Source of the DNA: CBDBFH01 sp965204775
GTDB lineage: Bacteria > Pseudomonadota > Alphaproteobacteria > JAPOUT01 > G958296285
Direction of reading: 5' to 3'
Length of the DNA stretch: 64,000 nt
NCBI GenBank assembly: GCA_965204775.1
Contig: CBDBFH010000028.1
Span: 62,001 to 126,000, forward strand
The first letter of the stretch is position 1. Each line of letters begins with the position of its first letter. Shown piece after piece: positions 7,419-16,895 of this stretch. Position numbers and translations under genes: made by a program. Below the pieces are notes generated by a model, which was not told where the DNA came from, made no database searches, and saw only the letters and a list, made by a program, of their open reading frames with translations.

Positions 7419-8677
7419 AGGCTCCGGCTGAAAGTCCGGTGGACGGGGGCGAGGCCCTCGCGGCGTGCGCGCCTGAGGCGGTGGGTCTGAGCCGGGCGCG
7501 CCTTGCGCGGATTCCGGCCTTTTTCCAGTCCTATCTGGACCGGGGCAAGGTTGCCGGGATTGCCGCCCTGATTGCCCGCCAGGGGGGGATTGCGCACCTG
7601 TCGTGCCAGGGGCGGGCGGATCTGGAGAGCGGCGCGGGGATGTCGCCGGAGACGATTTTCCGCATTTATTCGATGTCGAAGCCGATCACCAGCCTTGGCC
7701 TGATGATGCTGTTTGAGGAAGGGGCGGTGCGTCTGGATGAGTCGGTGTCGCGGTATATTCCGGCCTTTGGGGCCATGCGGGTTTGGGAGAGCGGCAGCAA
7801 CCTGCGCGTTGGCACGCGCCCGCCGGCGCGCGAGGTGCGGGTGCATGACCTCCTGACCCATACGAGCGGCCTGACCTACGGCTTTATGAATCAGCATCCG
7901 GTTGACCGGCTCTACCGGCGCGCGCACATCAACGACCGCGACGTGACGCTGGAGGAGACGTGCGCGCGGCTGGAGTCCATTCCGCTTCTGTTTGATCCGG
8001 GGACGGCATGGAATTACTCGGTTGCCACGGATATTTGCGGGCGGCTGATCGAGGTTCTGGCGGGCGAGGGTCTGGATGCCTTTTTGCGGCGGCGGATTTT
8101 TGAGCCTCTGGGCATGGACGACACCGGGTTTCATGTTCCCGAAGAGTCGCTGCCGCGCCTGTCGGCCAATTACGAGAAGGATCCGGGGACGGGGGGCCTG
8201 CGCCTGTCGGACCCGGCGGGGTCGCAGAGCATGTTCGCCCGCCCGCCGGCTTTTCTGTCGGGCGGCGGCGGTCTGGTCTCGACGATTGGCGATTACGCCC
8301 GCTTTTGCCAGATGCTGCTGAATGGCGGGGCCTATGGCGGGGCGGGGCTTGTGTCGCCGAAGACGCTTGACCTGATGACCTGCAATCATCTGCCGGGCGA
8401 CCGCATGTTGTCGGAGATGAACCGGGCGGCCTTCAGCGAGAACCGGCTGGAGGGGACGGGCTTTGGTCTGGGCTTTTCGATTCTGCTGGATCAGGCGGCG
8501 GCTTTTTCACCGGTGACGCCGGGGAGTTATTCGTGGGGGGGCGCGGCGAGCACCTATTTCTGGATTGATCCGGCGGAGGAGATGTTCGGGATTTTGATGG
8601 CCCAGTTCATGCCGTCGGACGCCTATCCGCTGCGCCCGCAGTTCCAGCAGCTGGCCTATGCGGCGGTGGTGGAATAG
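7415..8677 (+). CDS. beta-lactamase-fold serine hydrolase (class C / family VIII esterase type)
   Basis: A 420-residue serine hydrolase of the beta-lactamase/transpeptidase-like family. The SxxK catalytic motif is Ser86-Met-Ser-Lys89 in RIYSMSKPITS. A tyrosine in WNYSVATD takes the place of the YxN element, and WGGAAST near the C-terminus replaces the KTG triad, the pattern of family VIII esterases rather than true beta-lactamases. No signal peptide is visible, which also argues against a periplasmic beta-lactamase. The start at 7415 overlaps the stop of the isochorismatase-family gene. Substrate unknown. Confidence 0.85.
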   Translation: MKAPAESPVDGGEALAACAPEAVGLSRARLARIPAFFQSYLDRGKVAGIAALIARQGGIAHLSCQGRADLESGAGMSPETIFRIYSMSKPITSLGLMMLFEEGAVRLDESVSRYIPAFGAMRVWESGSNLRVGTRPPAREVRVHDLLTHTSGLTYGFMNQHPVDRLYRRAHINDRDVTLEETCARLESIPLLFDPGTAWNYSVATDICGRLIEVLAGEGLDAFLRRRIFEPLGMDDTGFHVPEESLPRLSANYEKDPGTGGLRLSDPAGSQSMFARPPAFLSGGGGLVSTIGDYARFCQMLLNGGAYGGAGLVSPKTLDLMTCNHLPGDRMLSEMNRAAFSENRLEGTGFGLGFSILLDQAAAFSPVTPGSYSWGGAASTYFWIDPAEEMFGILMAQFMPSDAYPLRPQFQQLAYAAVVE

Positions 8678-8701
8678 GCCCGTTTACGGGAATGTCAGGC
8701 G

Positions 8702-9097
8702 CTAAAAGGCAAGAGCCGCTGCAACCGCGAGGACGGCCACCAGCGAGGTGACGAGGCTTACGACAAACCCTTGCGTTCGCCCTTCGCCATGAGACTCCTG
8801 CAAAGCGGCGGTCATGTCTTCGGCGCAATCGCGCTTCTGTTCGCCCGGCTTGGTCGCACACGCCTCCTTGGCATAGGTTCTGTAGTCCTGCACCTGCGCC
8901 GCCGGTGCAAGAAAACCCAGCCAAAAACTGCCTGTGGCTCCGGAATTGTATTCATCGGCCATTTTGCTCGACGCCTTGCTGATGCAGATTTGATCGCCAT
9001 CGCAAAAGCGGGAGGCTTGCCCTCGATAAGCGTCCGGAGTGGTGCTGCAAGCCGCACATACGGCGCAGGCCATGATGGCTGGAAGTGAATTCTTCAC
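8702..9097 (-). CDS. small lipoprotein with C-terminal hydrophobic helix, function unknown
   Basis: A 131-residue protein I do not recognise. The N-terminus is a lipoprotein signal (MKNSLPAIMACAVCAACSTT), with the likely lipidated Cys17 in VCAAC. Further cysteines occur in SRFCDGDQIC, AKEACATK and RDCAED. The last 25 residues form a hydrophobic segment (GFVVSLVTSLVAVLAVAAALAF), which is unusual for a lipoprotein. The start is GTG, with GGGGAG upstream. It converges with the serine hydrolase gene, leaving 24 bases between the two ends. The 250 bases upstream contain no convincing gene. Confidence 0.6.
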   Translation of the reverse strand: MKNSLPAIMACAVCAACSTTPDAYRGQASRFCDGDQICISKASSKMADEYNSGATGSFWLGFLAPAAQVQDYRTYAKEACATKPGEQKRDCAEDMTAALQESHGEGRTQGFVVSLVTSLVAVLAVAAALAF

Positions 9098-9348
9098 GAT
9101 GTCTCCCCTTTGTCGCTCTCATCCCGGAGAAGCCGGGTCTTGTGACCGACAACAGAGACATCATCGTCCCATTTATTTCCCCGCCCGGACGGAGCCGGAC
9201 GTTTGGAATGGGTCTTTTATTCTATGGGAGACCCGGCCCAAGGCCAGTGTCTCTGTTGTGGTCACGGCGGAGAGAATATGACAGCTGCCGCCACCATGCA
9301 AATTATTTTTCTCGCGCGGGCCGGTCTCGCTCGCTGGGCCTCATTCTT

Positions 9349-10125
9349 CTATTTTTTCCCCTTGGAGAATTCGGTGATGGCCTCCTGTGAATCGCCGAGC
9401 AGGCTTGTCAGCTGGCTCTGGTCGGCATCGGCGAAGCTGGCGGCCTGGAACAGAGCCCCGGCGGTGGCGTTGACGCCCTGCTTGATCATACGGGCGGCGA
9501 CGCCGGGCATCGCGGCGGCGGCGCGGGCCAGGGTCAGGGCCTTGTCTTGCGTCCGGCCCGGCGGGGCGGTCTCCTCGGCGAGGCCCCAGTCGAGCGCCTG
9601 TTTGGCGGACATTTTTTCGCACAGGATACAGATGCGCTTGGCCCGCGCCGGGCCGACGAGGCCGATCAGGCGCGGCAAGGCGCCCCATTGCAGGTTGAGG
9701 CCGACCTTGACTTCGGGCACATAGAGAAAGGCGTCGTCTGCGATCACCCGCCAGTCGAGGGCAAGGGCGAGGGCGAGGCCGCCGCCGACGGCCATTTTTT
9801 CGATAGCCGCAATTGTGATCTGCGGCATTTCCTCCCAGGCGCGGCACAGGCGCACGCCGCCATAGAAGTAATCGCGCCGCTCGAGGGCGGACAGCCCGGC
9901 CAGAGGGGCTTGCGCCCGCTCTTTGAGGTCCATGCCCGCAGAGAAGGCCTGCGGCGCGCCGGTGAGGACAACCGCGCGGGTTTCGATCTCGCGCTGGAAG
10001 GCGAGGGCGGCCTGGGTCAGTTCGTCGATGACCTGGCGGTTGATCGCATTGAGGTTTCCCTTGCGGTCGAAGCGGACAAGGGCGACGGGCCCGTCGCGTT
10101 CGATGGTCAGGGTTTCGAAAGTCAT
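9349..10125 (-). CDS. enoyl-CoA hydratase/isomerase family protein
   Basis: A 258-residue crotonase-fold protein acting on CoA thioesters. The oxyanion-hole segments are GAPQAFSAGMDLKE (about residues 55-68) and EKMAVGGGLALALALDWRV (about 108-126). The usual catalytic glutamates of classical hydratases are not clearly placed, so it may be an isomerase or another crotonase. It ends with a lysine-rich tail. It lies 15 bases downstream of glyS on the same strand. Exact substrate cannot be given. Confidence 0.83.
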   Translation of the reverse strand: MTFETLTIERDGPVALVRFDRKGNLNAINRQVIDELTQAALAFQREIETRAVVLTGAPQAFSAGMDLKERAQAPLAGLSALERRDYFYGGVRLCRAWEEMPQITIAAIEKMAVGGGLALALALDWRVIADDAFLYVPEVKVGLNLQWGALPRLIGLVGPARAKRICILCEKMSAKQALDWGLAEETAPPGRTQDKALTLARAAAAMPGVAARMIKQGVNATAGALFQAASFADADQSQLTSLLGDSQEAITEFSKGKK

Positions 10126-10140
10126 GGGGGTTGCCTCCTG

Positions 10141-12324
10141 TCAGCTGCGCCCGCGCCCGATTTTGGAAAAATCGGCAACATTGTTCATCATGCCATGCAG
10201 GCCAACAAGAAGACGCAGGCGGTTGATACGTAATTTTTCATTATCCGTATTGACCAAAACCTCGTCAAAAAATCGGTCGACGACAGGTCGCAGCTGGGCC
10301 AGCTGCTGAAAAGCCTTCTCAAAATCTATATTCACAGCGTGGATGCGCATTTCTATGAAGTTCATTTCTCCCATCCGGCCATAGAGCTCTTTTTCCGCCT
10401 CTTCTTCAAACAGATGCGCATCAGGGGGTTGCCCGTAGAGGCTGTCATGCCCTTCTTTTACCTCCTGCAAAATGCCGCGCGCGCGCCGGTAGGCGGCGAG
10501 AAGATTTTTTCCGTCCTGCATACTCAGAAATTGATCAAGAGCATGCGCCCGCGCATGAATAAGCCAGATGTTGCCGGCGCCCTTGTCGGCGGCGGCGGCG
10601 TCAATCAGATCATGCGCCCCACCCTGCTCGCGCAACCAGACTTTCAGGCGCTCAATCATAAAGGCGACAAGATCACCGCACGCCTGCTTCGCCCGCCCAT
10701 CATCATCACAGACGCCGGGGATCGTTGCGCGATAAAGCCTGATTGCCTCGCTGAAACAGCCACGCAGGGAAGGCAGCCATTCCTCCGGCCCCTCCGGCCT
10801 GCGCGCATCATCGGCGGTTGAAAAATAATCGATGGCCTCTTGCCGCGTTCCCTCTTCAAGCGTGCGATTTTTCCAGTCTGCCTCAACCATCAAGCGGATA
10901 AGGCCGCGCGCGGCCCGGCGCAGACCATGCGGGTCTTTGGAGCCGGTCGGCCTTTCCCCGATCAGAAAAAGGCCCGCGAGCGCATCAATCTTGTCGTAGA
11001 CAGAAAGGAGCACGCCCTCCTCATGGGCCGGGTAGCGGTCATCAGCGCCGCGCGGGAGGTAGTGATCTCTTATCGCCTGCTCAACCCTATCGAGGTGCGG
11101 CGGCCTGCCCTTGCTGGAAGACTTCAAATAATCGGCCCCGATCACGCCTTGCAGTTCGGGGTATTCGGCAACCATCTGGCTGGCCAGGTCGGCTTTTGCC
11201 CATTTGGCCGCCTTGAGCGCATTTGCCGTTGCCTCAGAATGGTGCGCCTTATCGCCAGCCTTGCACAATGCCTGCAACCGCTCTGCCTTGTCCCACATTG
11301 AGCCCAGTTTGGGATGAAAGGCGATGTTTTTTGTGCGCTGGCGCAACTCTTCGAGGCCGGTCTTTTTGTCCTGCGCGATAAAGAACAGGGCATCGGCCAG
11401 CCGCGCATGGACGACCCGTTCCGTGCCCTTGACAATCGCGCCGCCGCCGTCCTCTGCCTCAATATCGGCGCAGAGCCAGAAATGGGCGGCGGGTGTGTTG
11501 TCCGCCCGCTTGAAAAGGAGGCAGTCCTGATTCTTCCACAGGATGGTATCCAGGACATCACGGCTCAAAGACCGCCTGAAGGAATCATCAAATTGTCCGT
11601 GAAGCAGCACCGGCCACTCGGTGAGATTGGCCAGTCTGCGCACCTGGCCTTCCTTCAACAAACGACAATCTAGTCGTTCCCTGCTTTGCTCCCAAATTTT
11701 CGCCTCCCGCTCCTCCACATCAATCAGCACTTTGGCCTTGCGCATTTTTTCCCTGTAATCGGCAAAAGAAGAGACCGGGAAAGGCTTGGGAGCCATGAAG
11801 CGGTGGCCGGAGGTTTCGCCGCCGGCTTCAACCCCCGCCGCGGCAAAGCGCACCGGCGCGCCGTCAAACAGGCAGAGGATCGAGCGGACCGGCCGCACCC
11901 AGCGCATGTCCGACTGCGGCCAGCGCATCGACTTCGGCCAGACGATTTCTTTCATTGCCTGCGGGATCATCTCCGGCAAAAGCGCGTCAAGCGGGCGCGG
12001 CTTTTTTTCGATCCGGGCGAACCAGTAGCCTTTGTCTTCTCTGATTTTTGCGTGTTGATATTTGCGCCGAAAGCCCTCGACCGCCTTGGCCGGAGCATCG
12101 GTGCGCGGACCTCTATGGTCCTCGCTGGCGGCGGGGGTTTTATCGGGCAGGCCGGTCAGGCACAGGCCGATCCGGCGCACGGTTGAAAAAACTTTCGCCT
12201 TGCCCGCCTCGCACCCGGCTTGCTTGAGTCCGGCGCAGAGGCGCTCACACAATTGTCGCGCGCCGCTTTCCTGCATGGCGGGGGGAATCTCTTCCGAGAC
12301 GATTTCCAGCAGGAGTTCAGCCAT
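10141..12324 (-). CDS. glyS: glycine-tRNA ligase beta subunit
   Basis: Beta subunit of the bacterial alpha2beta2 glycyl-tRNA synthetase, which recognises tRNA-Gly and contributes to aminoacylation. The family N-terminus AELLLEIVSEEIPP is clear, and blocks such as GHRFMAPKPF and NLTEWPVLLHGQFD follow. At 727 aa it is full length. Its ATG overlaps the end of glyQ by 8 bases. Base use differs from other - strand genes here: the + strand is C-rich across it, unlike metH, rpoD, dnaG or ettA. Confidence 0.95.
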   Translation of the reverse strand: MAELLLEIVSEEIPPAMQESGARQLCERLCAGLKQAGCEAGKAKVFSTVRRIGLCLTGLPDKTPAASEDHRGPRTDAPAKAVEGFRRKYQHAKIREDKGYWFARIEKKPRPLDALLPEMIPQAMKEIVWPKSMRWPQSDMRWVRPVRSILCLFDGAPVRFAAAGVEAGGETSGHRFMAPKPFPVSSFADYREKMRKAKVLIDVEEREAKIWEQSRERLDCRLLKEGQVRRLANLTEWPVLLHGQFDDSFRRSLSRDVLDTILWKNQDCLLFKRADNTPAAHFWLCADIEAEDGGGAIVKGTERVVHARLADALFFIAQDKKTGLEELRQRTKNIAFHPKLGSMWDKAERLQALCKAGDKAHHSEATANALKAAKWAKADLASQMVAEYPELQGVIGADYLKSSSKGRPPHLDRVEQAIRDHYLPRGADDRYPAHEEGVLLSVYDKIDALAGLFLIGERPTGSKDPHGLRRAARGLIRLMVEADWKNRTLEEGTRQEAIDYFSTADDARRPEGPEEWLPSLRGCFSEAIRLYRATIPGVCDDDGRAKQACGDLVAFMIERLKVWLREQGGAHDLIDAAAADKGAGNIWLIHARAHALDQFLSMQDGKNLLAAYRRARGILQEVKEGHDSLYGQPPDAHLFEEEAEKELYGRMGEMNFIEMRIHAVNIDFEKAFQQLAQLRPVVDRFFDEVLVNTDNEKLRINRLRLLVGLHGMMNNVADFSKIGRGRS

Positions 12325-13192
12325 TGTCGGCTTTCAGCCACTGCCCGGCGCACAGATCGGCCAGCGCGCGCACACGCCCGATCCATTGCGGGCGGGCGGC
12401 GGCCCCGACAACCCCGCGTGCATCCAGCAGATTGAAGAGGTGCGAGGCCTTCAGGCACTGATCATAGGCCGGCAGGGCAAGGCCCTTTCCGGCCAGCAAC
12501 CGGGAGGCTTTTTCGGCGTCGTCGAAATGGCGGGTCAGGGTTGCGACATCGGCGAACTCGAAGTTATAGGCGGAAAACTCGCGCTCGGCGCGGTGGAAGA
12601 CGTCGCGGTAGAGCAGATCTGCGCCCCCCGGTTTTTTCGCATAGACCAGATCGTAGACATTCTCCTTGTCCTGGACGAACATGGCCAGCCGCTCGAGGCC
12701 ATAGGTGATCTCGCCGGAGACCGGATCGCAGGCGCGCCCACACATCTGCTGAAAATAGGTGAACTGGGAGACTTCCATCCCGTCGCAGCGCACCTCCCAG
12801 CCCAGACCGGCGGCGCCCAGTGTCGGGCTTTCCCAGTCGTCCTCGGCGAAGCGGATGTCATGGCCGGACGGCTTGATCCCGATCTGCGCCAGACTCGCGA
12901 GGTAAAGGGCCTGGATATCTTCCGGCGCGGGCTTGAGGACGACCTGCAGCTGGTAATAATGCTGGAGGCGGTTGGGGTTGTCGCCATAGCGCCCGTCGGC
13001 GGGGCGGCGCGAGGGCTGGACATAGGCGGCGCGCCAGGGGTCGGGCCCGAGCACGCGCAGGGCGGTTGCCGGGTGAAAGGTGCCTGCACCCATTTCCACG
13101 TCATAGGGCTGGAGGATGGCGCAACCCCGGGCGCTCCAGTAGGTCTGGAGGGTGAGGATGATGTCCTGGAGGGAGAGGCCTGCGGCGGGCAT
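12317..13192 (-). CDS. glyQ: glycine-tRNA ligase alpha subunit
   Basis: Catalytic class II alpha subunit. Characteristic blocks are LTLQTYWSARGCAILQPYD, GAGTFHPATALRVLGP, WRAAYVQPSRRPADGRYG and GLERLAMFVQ. At 291 aa it is normal. The start is ATG at 13192, sharing one base with the stop of the upstream oxygenase gene, and the 3' end overlaps glyS, so three genes are tightly coupled. Confidence 0.95.
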   Translation of the reverse strand: MPAAGLSLQDIILTLQTYWSARGCAILQPYDVEMGAGTFHPATALRVLGPDPWRAAYVQPSRRPADGRYGDNPNRLQHYYQLQVVLKPAPEDIQALYLASLAQIGIKPSGHDIRFAEDDWESPTLGAAGLGWEVRCDGMEVSQFTYFQQMCGRACDPVSGEITYGLERLAMFVQDKENVYDLVYAKKPGGADLLYRDVFHRAEREFSAYNFEFADVATLTRHFDDAEKASRLLAGKGLALPAYDQCLKASHLFNLLDARGVVGAAARPQWIGRVRALADLCAGQWLKADNG

Positions 13193-14202
13193 CAGGAGGC
13201 GGACAGGCGCGCGGGCGATCCCTCCGGGAAGATGGCGCCCAGCCGCGCCTGCATGATGGCCTGCGCATCTGTGACGATTCGCTGGATCAGTTCCTGCACC
13301 GTCGGGACGTCGTGGATCAGGCCCTGGATCATGCCCGCCGACCAGATTCCGTAATCGGGATCGCCGTTTTCATAGACTTTTTTGCCGCGCTGTCCGGAGA
13401 CCAGATGGGCGATGTCGTCGATGGTCGTCTCGCCGCCTTTCGCCTTTTCGATCGAGATGACCTCCTCGCTGATCTTGTTGCGGGCGACGCGCGCGGTGTT
13501 GCGCAGGGTGCGGAAGATGAGCTGGGTTGCGCGCTCGTCATTTTCGACCATCTGCAGTTTGACCTTGTCATGGATGCAGGATTCCTGCGTGCACATGAAG
13601 CGGGTCCCCATATTGATTCCGTCTGCGCCCAGGGCGAGGGCGGCGACCAGGCCGCGCCCGTCGCCGAATCCGCCGGAGGCGATCATCGGGATCGAGACCT
13701 TGTCGGCGGCGGCGGGGATCAGGATGAGGCCGGGGATGTCGTCCTCGCCGGGATGCCCGGCGCATTCGAAGCCGTCGATGGAGATCGCGTCCACCCCGAC
13801 CCGCTCCGCCTTCAAGGCGTGGCGCACCGAGGTGCATTTGTGGATGATTTTGATTCCGTGTTCCTGGAACTGGGGGATATGGGGCTGGGGATTGGACCCG
13901 GCGGTTTCGACGATCTTGATCCCGGACTCGATGATCACCCGGCGATACTCATCATACGGCGGCGGCTTGAGGGCGGGCAGGATGGTGAGATTGACGCCGA
14001 AGGGCTTGTTGGTCATGGCGCGGCAGCGCTTGATTTCCTTTTCCAGGCCTTCCGGGGTTGGCTGGGTGAGGGCGGTGATGAAGCCCAGCCCCCCGGCATT
14101 GGCGACGGCGGCGACCAGTTCGGCGCGGCCCACCCATTGCATTCCGCCCTGGACGATGGGGTAGTCGACGCCGAACATTTCGGTGAATCGGGTTTTGAGC
14201 AT
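13192..14202 (-). CDS. nitronate monooxygenase (2-nitropropane dioxygenase-like)
   Basis: FMN-dependent TIM-barrel enzyme of the NMO family, which oxidises nitronates such as propionate 3-nitronate. Blocks are DYPIVQGGMQWVGRAELVAAVANAGGLGFI at the N-terminus, then DGFECAGHPGEDD, IPMIASGGFGDGRGL and ADGINMGTRFMCTQE (phosphate binding). Length 336 aa. Several family members remain uncharacterised, so the substrate is not certain. It is the first gene before glyQ-glyS on the - strand with a one-base stop/start overlap. Confidence 0.88.
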   Translation of the reverse strand: MLKTRFTEMFGVDYPIVQGGMQWVGRAELVAAVANAGGLGFITALTQPTPEGLEKEIKRCRAMTNKPFGVNLTILPALKPPPYDEYRRVIIESGIKIVETAGSNPQPHIPQFQEHGIKIIHKCTSVRHALKAERVGVDAISIDGFECAGHPGEDDIPGLILIPAAADKVSIPMIASGGFGDGRGLVAALALGADGINMGTRFMCTQESCIHDKVKLQMVENDERATQLIFRTLRNTARVARNKISEEVISIEKAKGGETTIDDIAHLVSGQRGKKVYENGDPDYGIWSAGMIQGLIHDVPTVQELIQRIVTDAQAIMQARLGAIFPEGSPARLSAS

Positions 14203-14274
14203 TTGGGTCCCCCGGACAAATGAGGCGGCGAGCCTAGCGCAAAAGACCGGGCAAGGGAAGACGCCGGCGGGGGC

Positions 14275-16857
14275 CTAAAAACTATGGCGCAGACTGAGGA
14301 GGAAGCGGGCTTCGGGCCGGGCGGCGCGGACATGGCCGGGCTGGAGGGCGACACCGGCCAGGACATGGAGATGGGTCTTCGGGCCCAAAGCGCGCAGATA
14401 GGCCGCCTCCAGAGCCCGTTCCCGCCCGGAAGGGGCAAGGCTCACCCGGGCCTCGCGCCAGACCAGCGAGCGGTCCGCGCGCCGCGCAGAAGCAAAGCGC
14501 AACCGCGCCCTGCCCTTCTCAGCCCGCAAAGGCTGAGACAGCCGCAGGCCAAAGGAAGACCCCTCGCCCTGCCGCCAGAGCCCGATCTCAAAGGCGCTGG
14601 CCAGGAGCGGCTCGATTTCCGTGAACAGGCCACCGGCATCAGGCGCGCGCGCGACCCCCAGCCAGCCTTGCGCCAGCAAGGTCCAGCCCAGGGGCAGCGC
14701 AGGCGACAGGCGCAGTCCGGTGAAGAACGTCTCTCCCGCCCCCAGATCAAGCCCGCCCGCCCCGCGCGCGGCCAAAACCCCCTCCGCCTCGCGCAGAAAA
14801 CCGCCTTGCAGCGCAACCGAAGGCAACGCCTGCCAGGACAGCGCCGCCCCCCAGCCATGACCGGGGGCCTCGCGCGCCGGGTCTGCGCCATCGCCCGCCT
14901 CCAGCGAGGAGAACAGGCCAAGTCTGATCCGCCCCATCCGCGCCCCGAAACTCGCCGGGGTTCCATGCAGGCTCATGAAGGGCGCAAAGGCGCGGGCATC
15001 GGCAAACAGCTGCGCCCCGGCGCGGGAAAGTGGCGAGCCCAAATCCTGCGCCCGCCCACCGATAAAGGAGAAGTTCGGCTCCGGCGCAAAGGCCGGGAGG
15101 GAGGCGCGGGCCATCCGGGCAAGGCGGCGGGCCGGATCGGGCCGGGAGGGACTTGCGACAAAACCGCCCAGCGGGACCGGGAAGGGGGCGTCCAGTTCGT
15201 CAAACAGGGCGACCGCCTGTCCGGCCAGACCGCGCGCCAGGGCGTCGCCGAAGGCCGGGGCGAGGCTCAGCCCGGTCAGACGGCTCAAGACGGTCTGCGC
15301 CCGGTCGAGCGCCGGGCCGGCGGTGGCCATGCGGGTCTGGCCGACCGGTTCGGTCGCCGCCTTGAGGTCGAGCAGGCCCTGCCCGTAGATCGCATTGAAG
15401 GTGCAATCGGGCAGTGGCGCCGTCTCGCCGGGGCTGGCGCACTGATCCGATATGCCGGTCCCGGTCTGGATCAGGATCGAGTCCGGCGCGTATCTGCCCG
15501 CCTTGTCGGCGGTGAACAGAAGCCGGGCGGCGACTTCCTCCGGCATGACGCTGGCAGCGCCAAAAAAGTCAAGGAGGAGCGCAACCGAACCGGAAATGAG
15601 GGGAGCGGCATAACTCGTTCCTCTGAACCCTCCATAGAAGTTCGCGTCAGAGGCCTGGGTATCGACCCCCTGCACCCCGAGCCCGGGGGCGGCGAGACAA
15701 TAGGGGCCGGCGACTCCGCAATGGTTGGACAAATCGGCGATTTCGCCGTCATTATCGGTGGCGGCGGCGACCAGCCAGTGCTCCTGCAATTCCGGAAAAT
15801 AAAAGGGTAAGGTCGTAAAGAAGTTGCTAGGCGAGTTTTCGCGTGTCGGCATCTGGCCAAACTCGTTGCCCACCGACCAGACATAGACCGTCTTGCCCGG
15901 CGGCCCCACGTCGTCCGGCTGGTCCTGGGACAAAGCGGCAATTGTGCGGGGAATAAATCGCTTGATTCCATCCCGGCTACGCACATCCCGCGTCGGGCCT
16001 CCCTCTCCGAAGATTCTTCCGTAACTGTTGTTGACGACATGCGCGATCTCATTCATGGAGTTGAAGTTGGCAGCGTCGCCCATGGACAGCTGCCGGGTAT
16101 AGAGGCGGGCCTGGGGGGCGATGCCATGAAAACCCCTGCCGTCTTTGCGTGCCGCGATGACCGAGGCCACCGATGTGCCATGGCGATTGGCGATAGGGTC
16201 GCCGCCATCGACATGCGCGCTGCCGGTAACGAAGGTTTCCGCCGCCAGGGCAAATTCCTGCTGCCCTCCGTCGATTGGACCACCCTCGATGACGCCGACG
16301 ATGATTCCGGCCCCGGAGGTTGGCATTGCGCCGGGCCGGGCCTGACCACGGGCATAGGCCCAGTCGGCCTTGATCACATCCAGTGCGGGCTGGTTCATGA
16401 ATTCGGCGGTGCGCTGGGCATCGCGCGCGCTCGCCGCCAGCCTGTTTGCGGAGAGGAGCAGGCTGCTGGCAGCCGGATTGCCCTCAAGCGGTGCAAGGGG
16501 GGCGGGTTCCGGCATAGGAAGAGGTGAGGGAAGATCAGGCTCCGGCGCAGGGGGATCAGGCTCCGGCGTGGGTAGATCGGGCTCCGGCACGGGGAGATCG
16601 GGCTCCGGCGCAGGAAGATCGGGCTCCGGCGCGGGAAGATCGGGCTCCGGCATAGGAATAGGTGAGGGAAGAGTAGGCTCCGACATGGGGAGCCCGGGAT
16701 CCAGCACAGGATTGGATTGCGTAGAGGGGGGCGCCGCCGAGGGTTGCCCGCCGCCGGAACTGCATGAGGCCAGCGCCGCAGCAAGAGCGGCGAATCCGGC
16801 CATCCGGCAAAGCGCGGGGAGGTTTTTCTTTGCTTTCTCGGAATGAACCCGTTTCAT
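14275..16857 (-). CDS. lipidated S8 (subtilisin-like) protease with C-terminal outer-membrane beta-barrel
   Basis: An 860-residue, apparently complete autotransporter-like protein. Residues 1-31 form a lipoprotein signal with Cys32 in LASCSS. A Pro/Glu/Asp-rich linker of seven-residue repeats spans about 65-120. The S8 domain runs from about 160 to 510, with His226 in NRHGTSVAS, oxyanion Asn331 in VGNEFG and Ser415 in GTSYAAPLISG. The expected catalytic Asp is replaced by Glu191 (GVIEGGPIDG). About 260 C-terminal residues look like barrel strands and end in a terminal Phe. The layout recalls Neisseria NalP. A paralogue lies at 20945-23228. Confidence 0.85.
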   Translation of the reverse strand: MKRVHSEKAKKNLPALCRMAGFAALAAALASCSSGGGQPSAAPPSTQSNPVLDPGLPMSEPTLPSPIPMPEPDLPAPEPDLPAPEPDLPVPEPDLPTPEPDPPAPEPDLPSPLPMPEPAPLAPLEGNPAASSLLLSANRLAASARDAQRTAEFMNQPALDVIKADWAYARGQARPGAMPTSGAGIIVGVIEGGPIDGGQQEFALAAETFVTGSAHVDGGDPIANRHGTSVASVIAARKDGRGFHGIAPQARLYTRQLSMGDAANFNSMNEIAHVVNNSYGRIFGEGGPTRDVRSRDGIKRFIPRTIAALSQDQPDDVGPPGKTVYVWSVGNEFGQMPTRENSPSNFFTTLPFYFPELQEHWLVAAATDNDGEIADLSNHCGVAGPYCLAAPGLGVQGVDTQASDANFYGGFRGTSYAAPLISGSVALLLDFFGAASVMPEEVAARLLFTADKAGRYAPDSILIQTGTGISDQCASPGETAPLPDCTFNAIYGQGLLDLKAATEPVGQTRMATAGPALDRAQTVLSRLTGLSLAPAFGDALARGLAGQAVALFDELDAPFPVPLGGFVASPSRPDPARRLARMARASLPAFAPEPNFSFIGGRAQDLGSPLSRAGAQLFADARAFAPFMSLHGTPASFGARMGRIRLGLFSSLEAGDGADPAREAPGHGWGAALSWQALPSVALQGGFLREAEGVLAARGAGGLDLGAGETFFTGLRLSPALPLGWTLLAQGWLGVARAPDAGGLFTEIEPLLASAFEIGLWRQGEGSSFGLRLSQPLRAEKGRARLRFASARRADRSLVWREARVSLAPSGRERALEAAYLRALGPKTHLHVLAGVALQPGHVRAARPEARFLLSLRHSF
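16528..16647 (-). repeat. 21-bp in-frame repeat encoding a PEPDLPx linker
   Basis: At least five copies of a seven-residue unit (PEP followed by DLP or DPP and one variable residue: A, V, T or S) form a rigid acidic linker between the lipid anchor and the protease domain. The copies differ mainly at the seventh residue. Confidence 0.8.
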
Positions 16858-16895
16858 CTGCCCAATCGGTTCCTCGATTTGGGTCCGCCGGAGGT

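Noticed and set aside
9085..9390. 101-residue frame on the + strand in the gap before the crotonase
   Set aside because: Overlaps the signal-peptide part of the lipoprotein gene and the crotonase end in antisense; no ribosome site or similarity.
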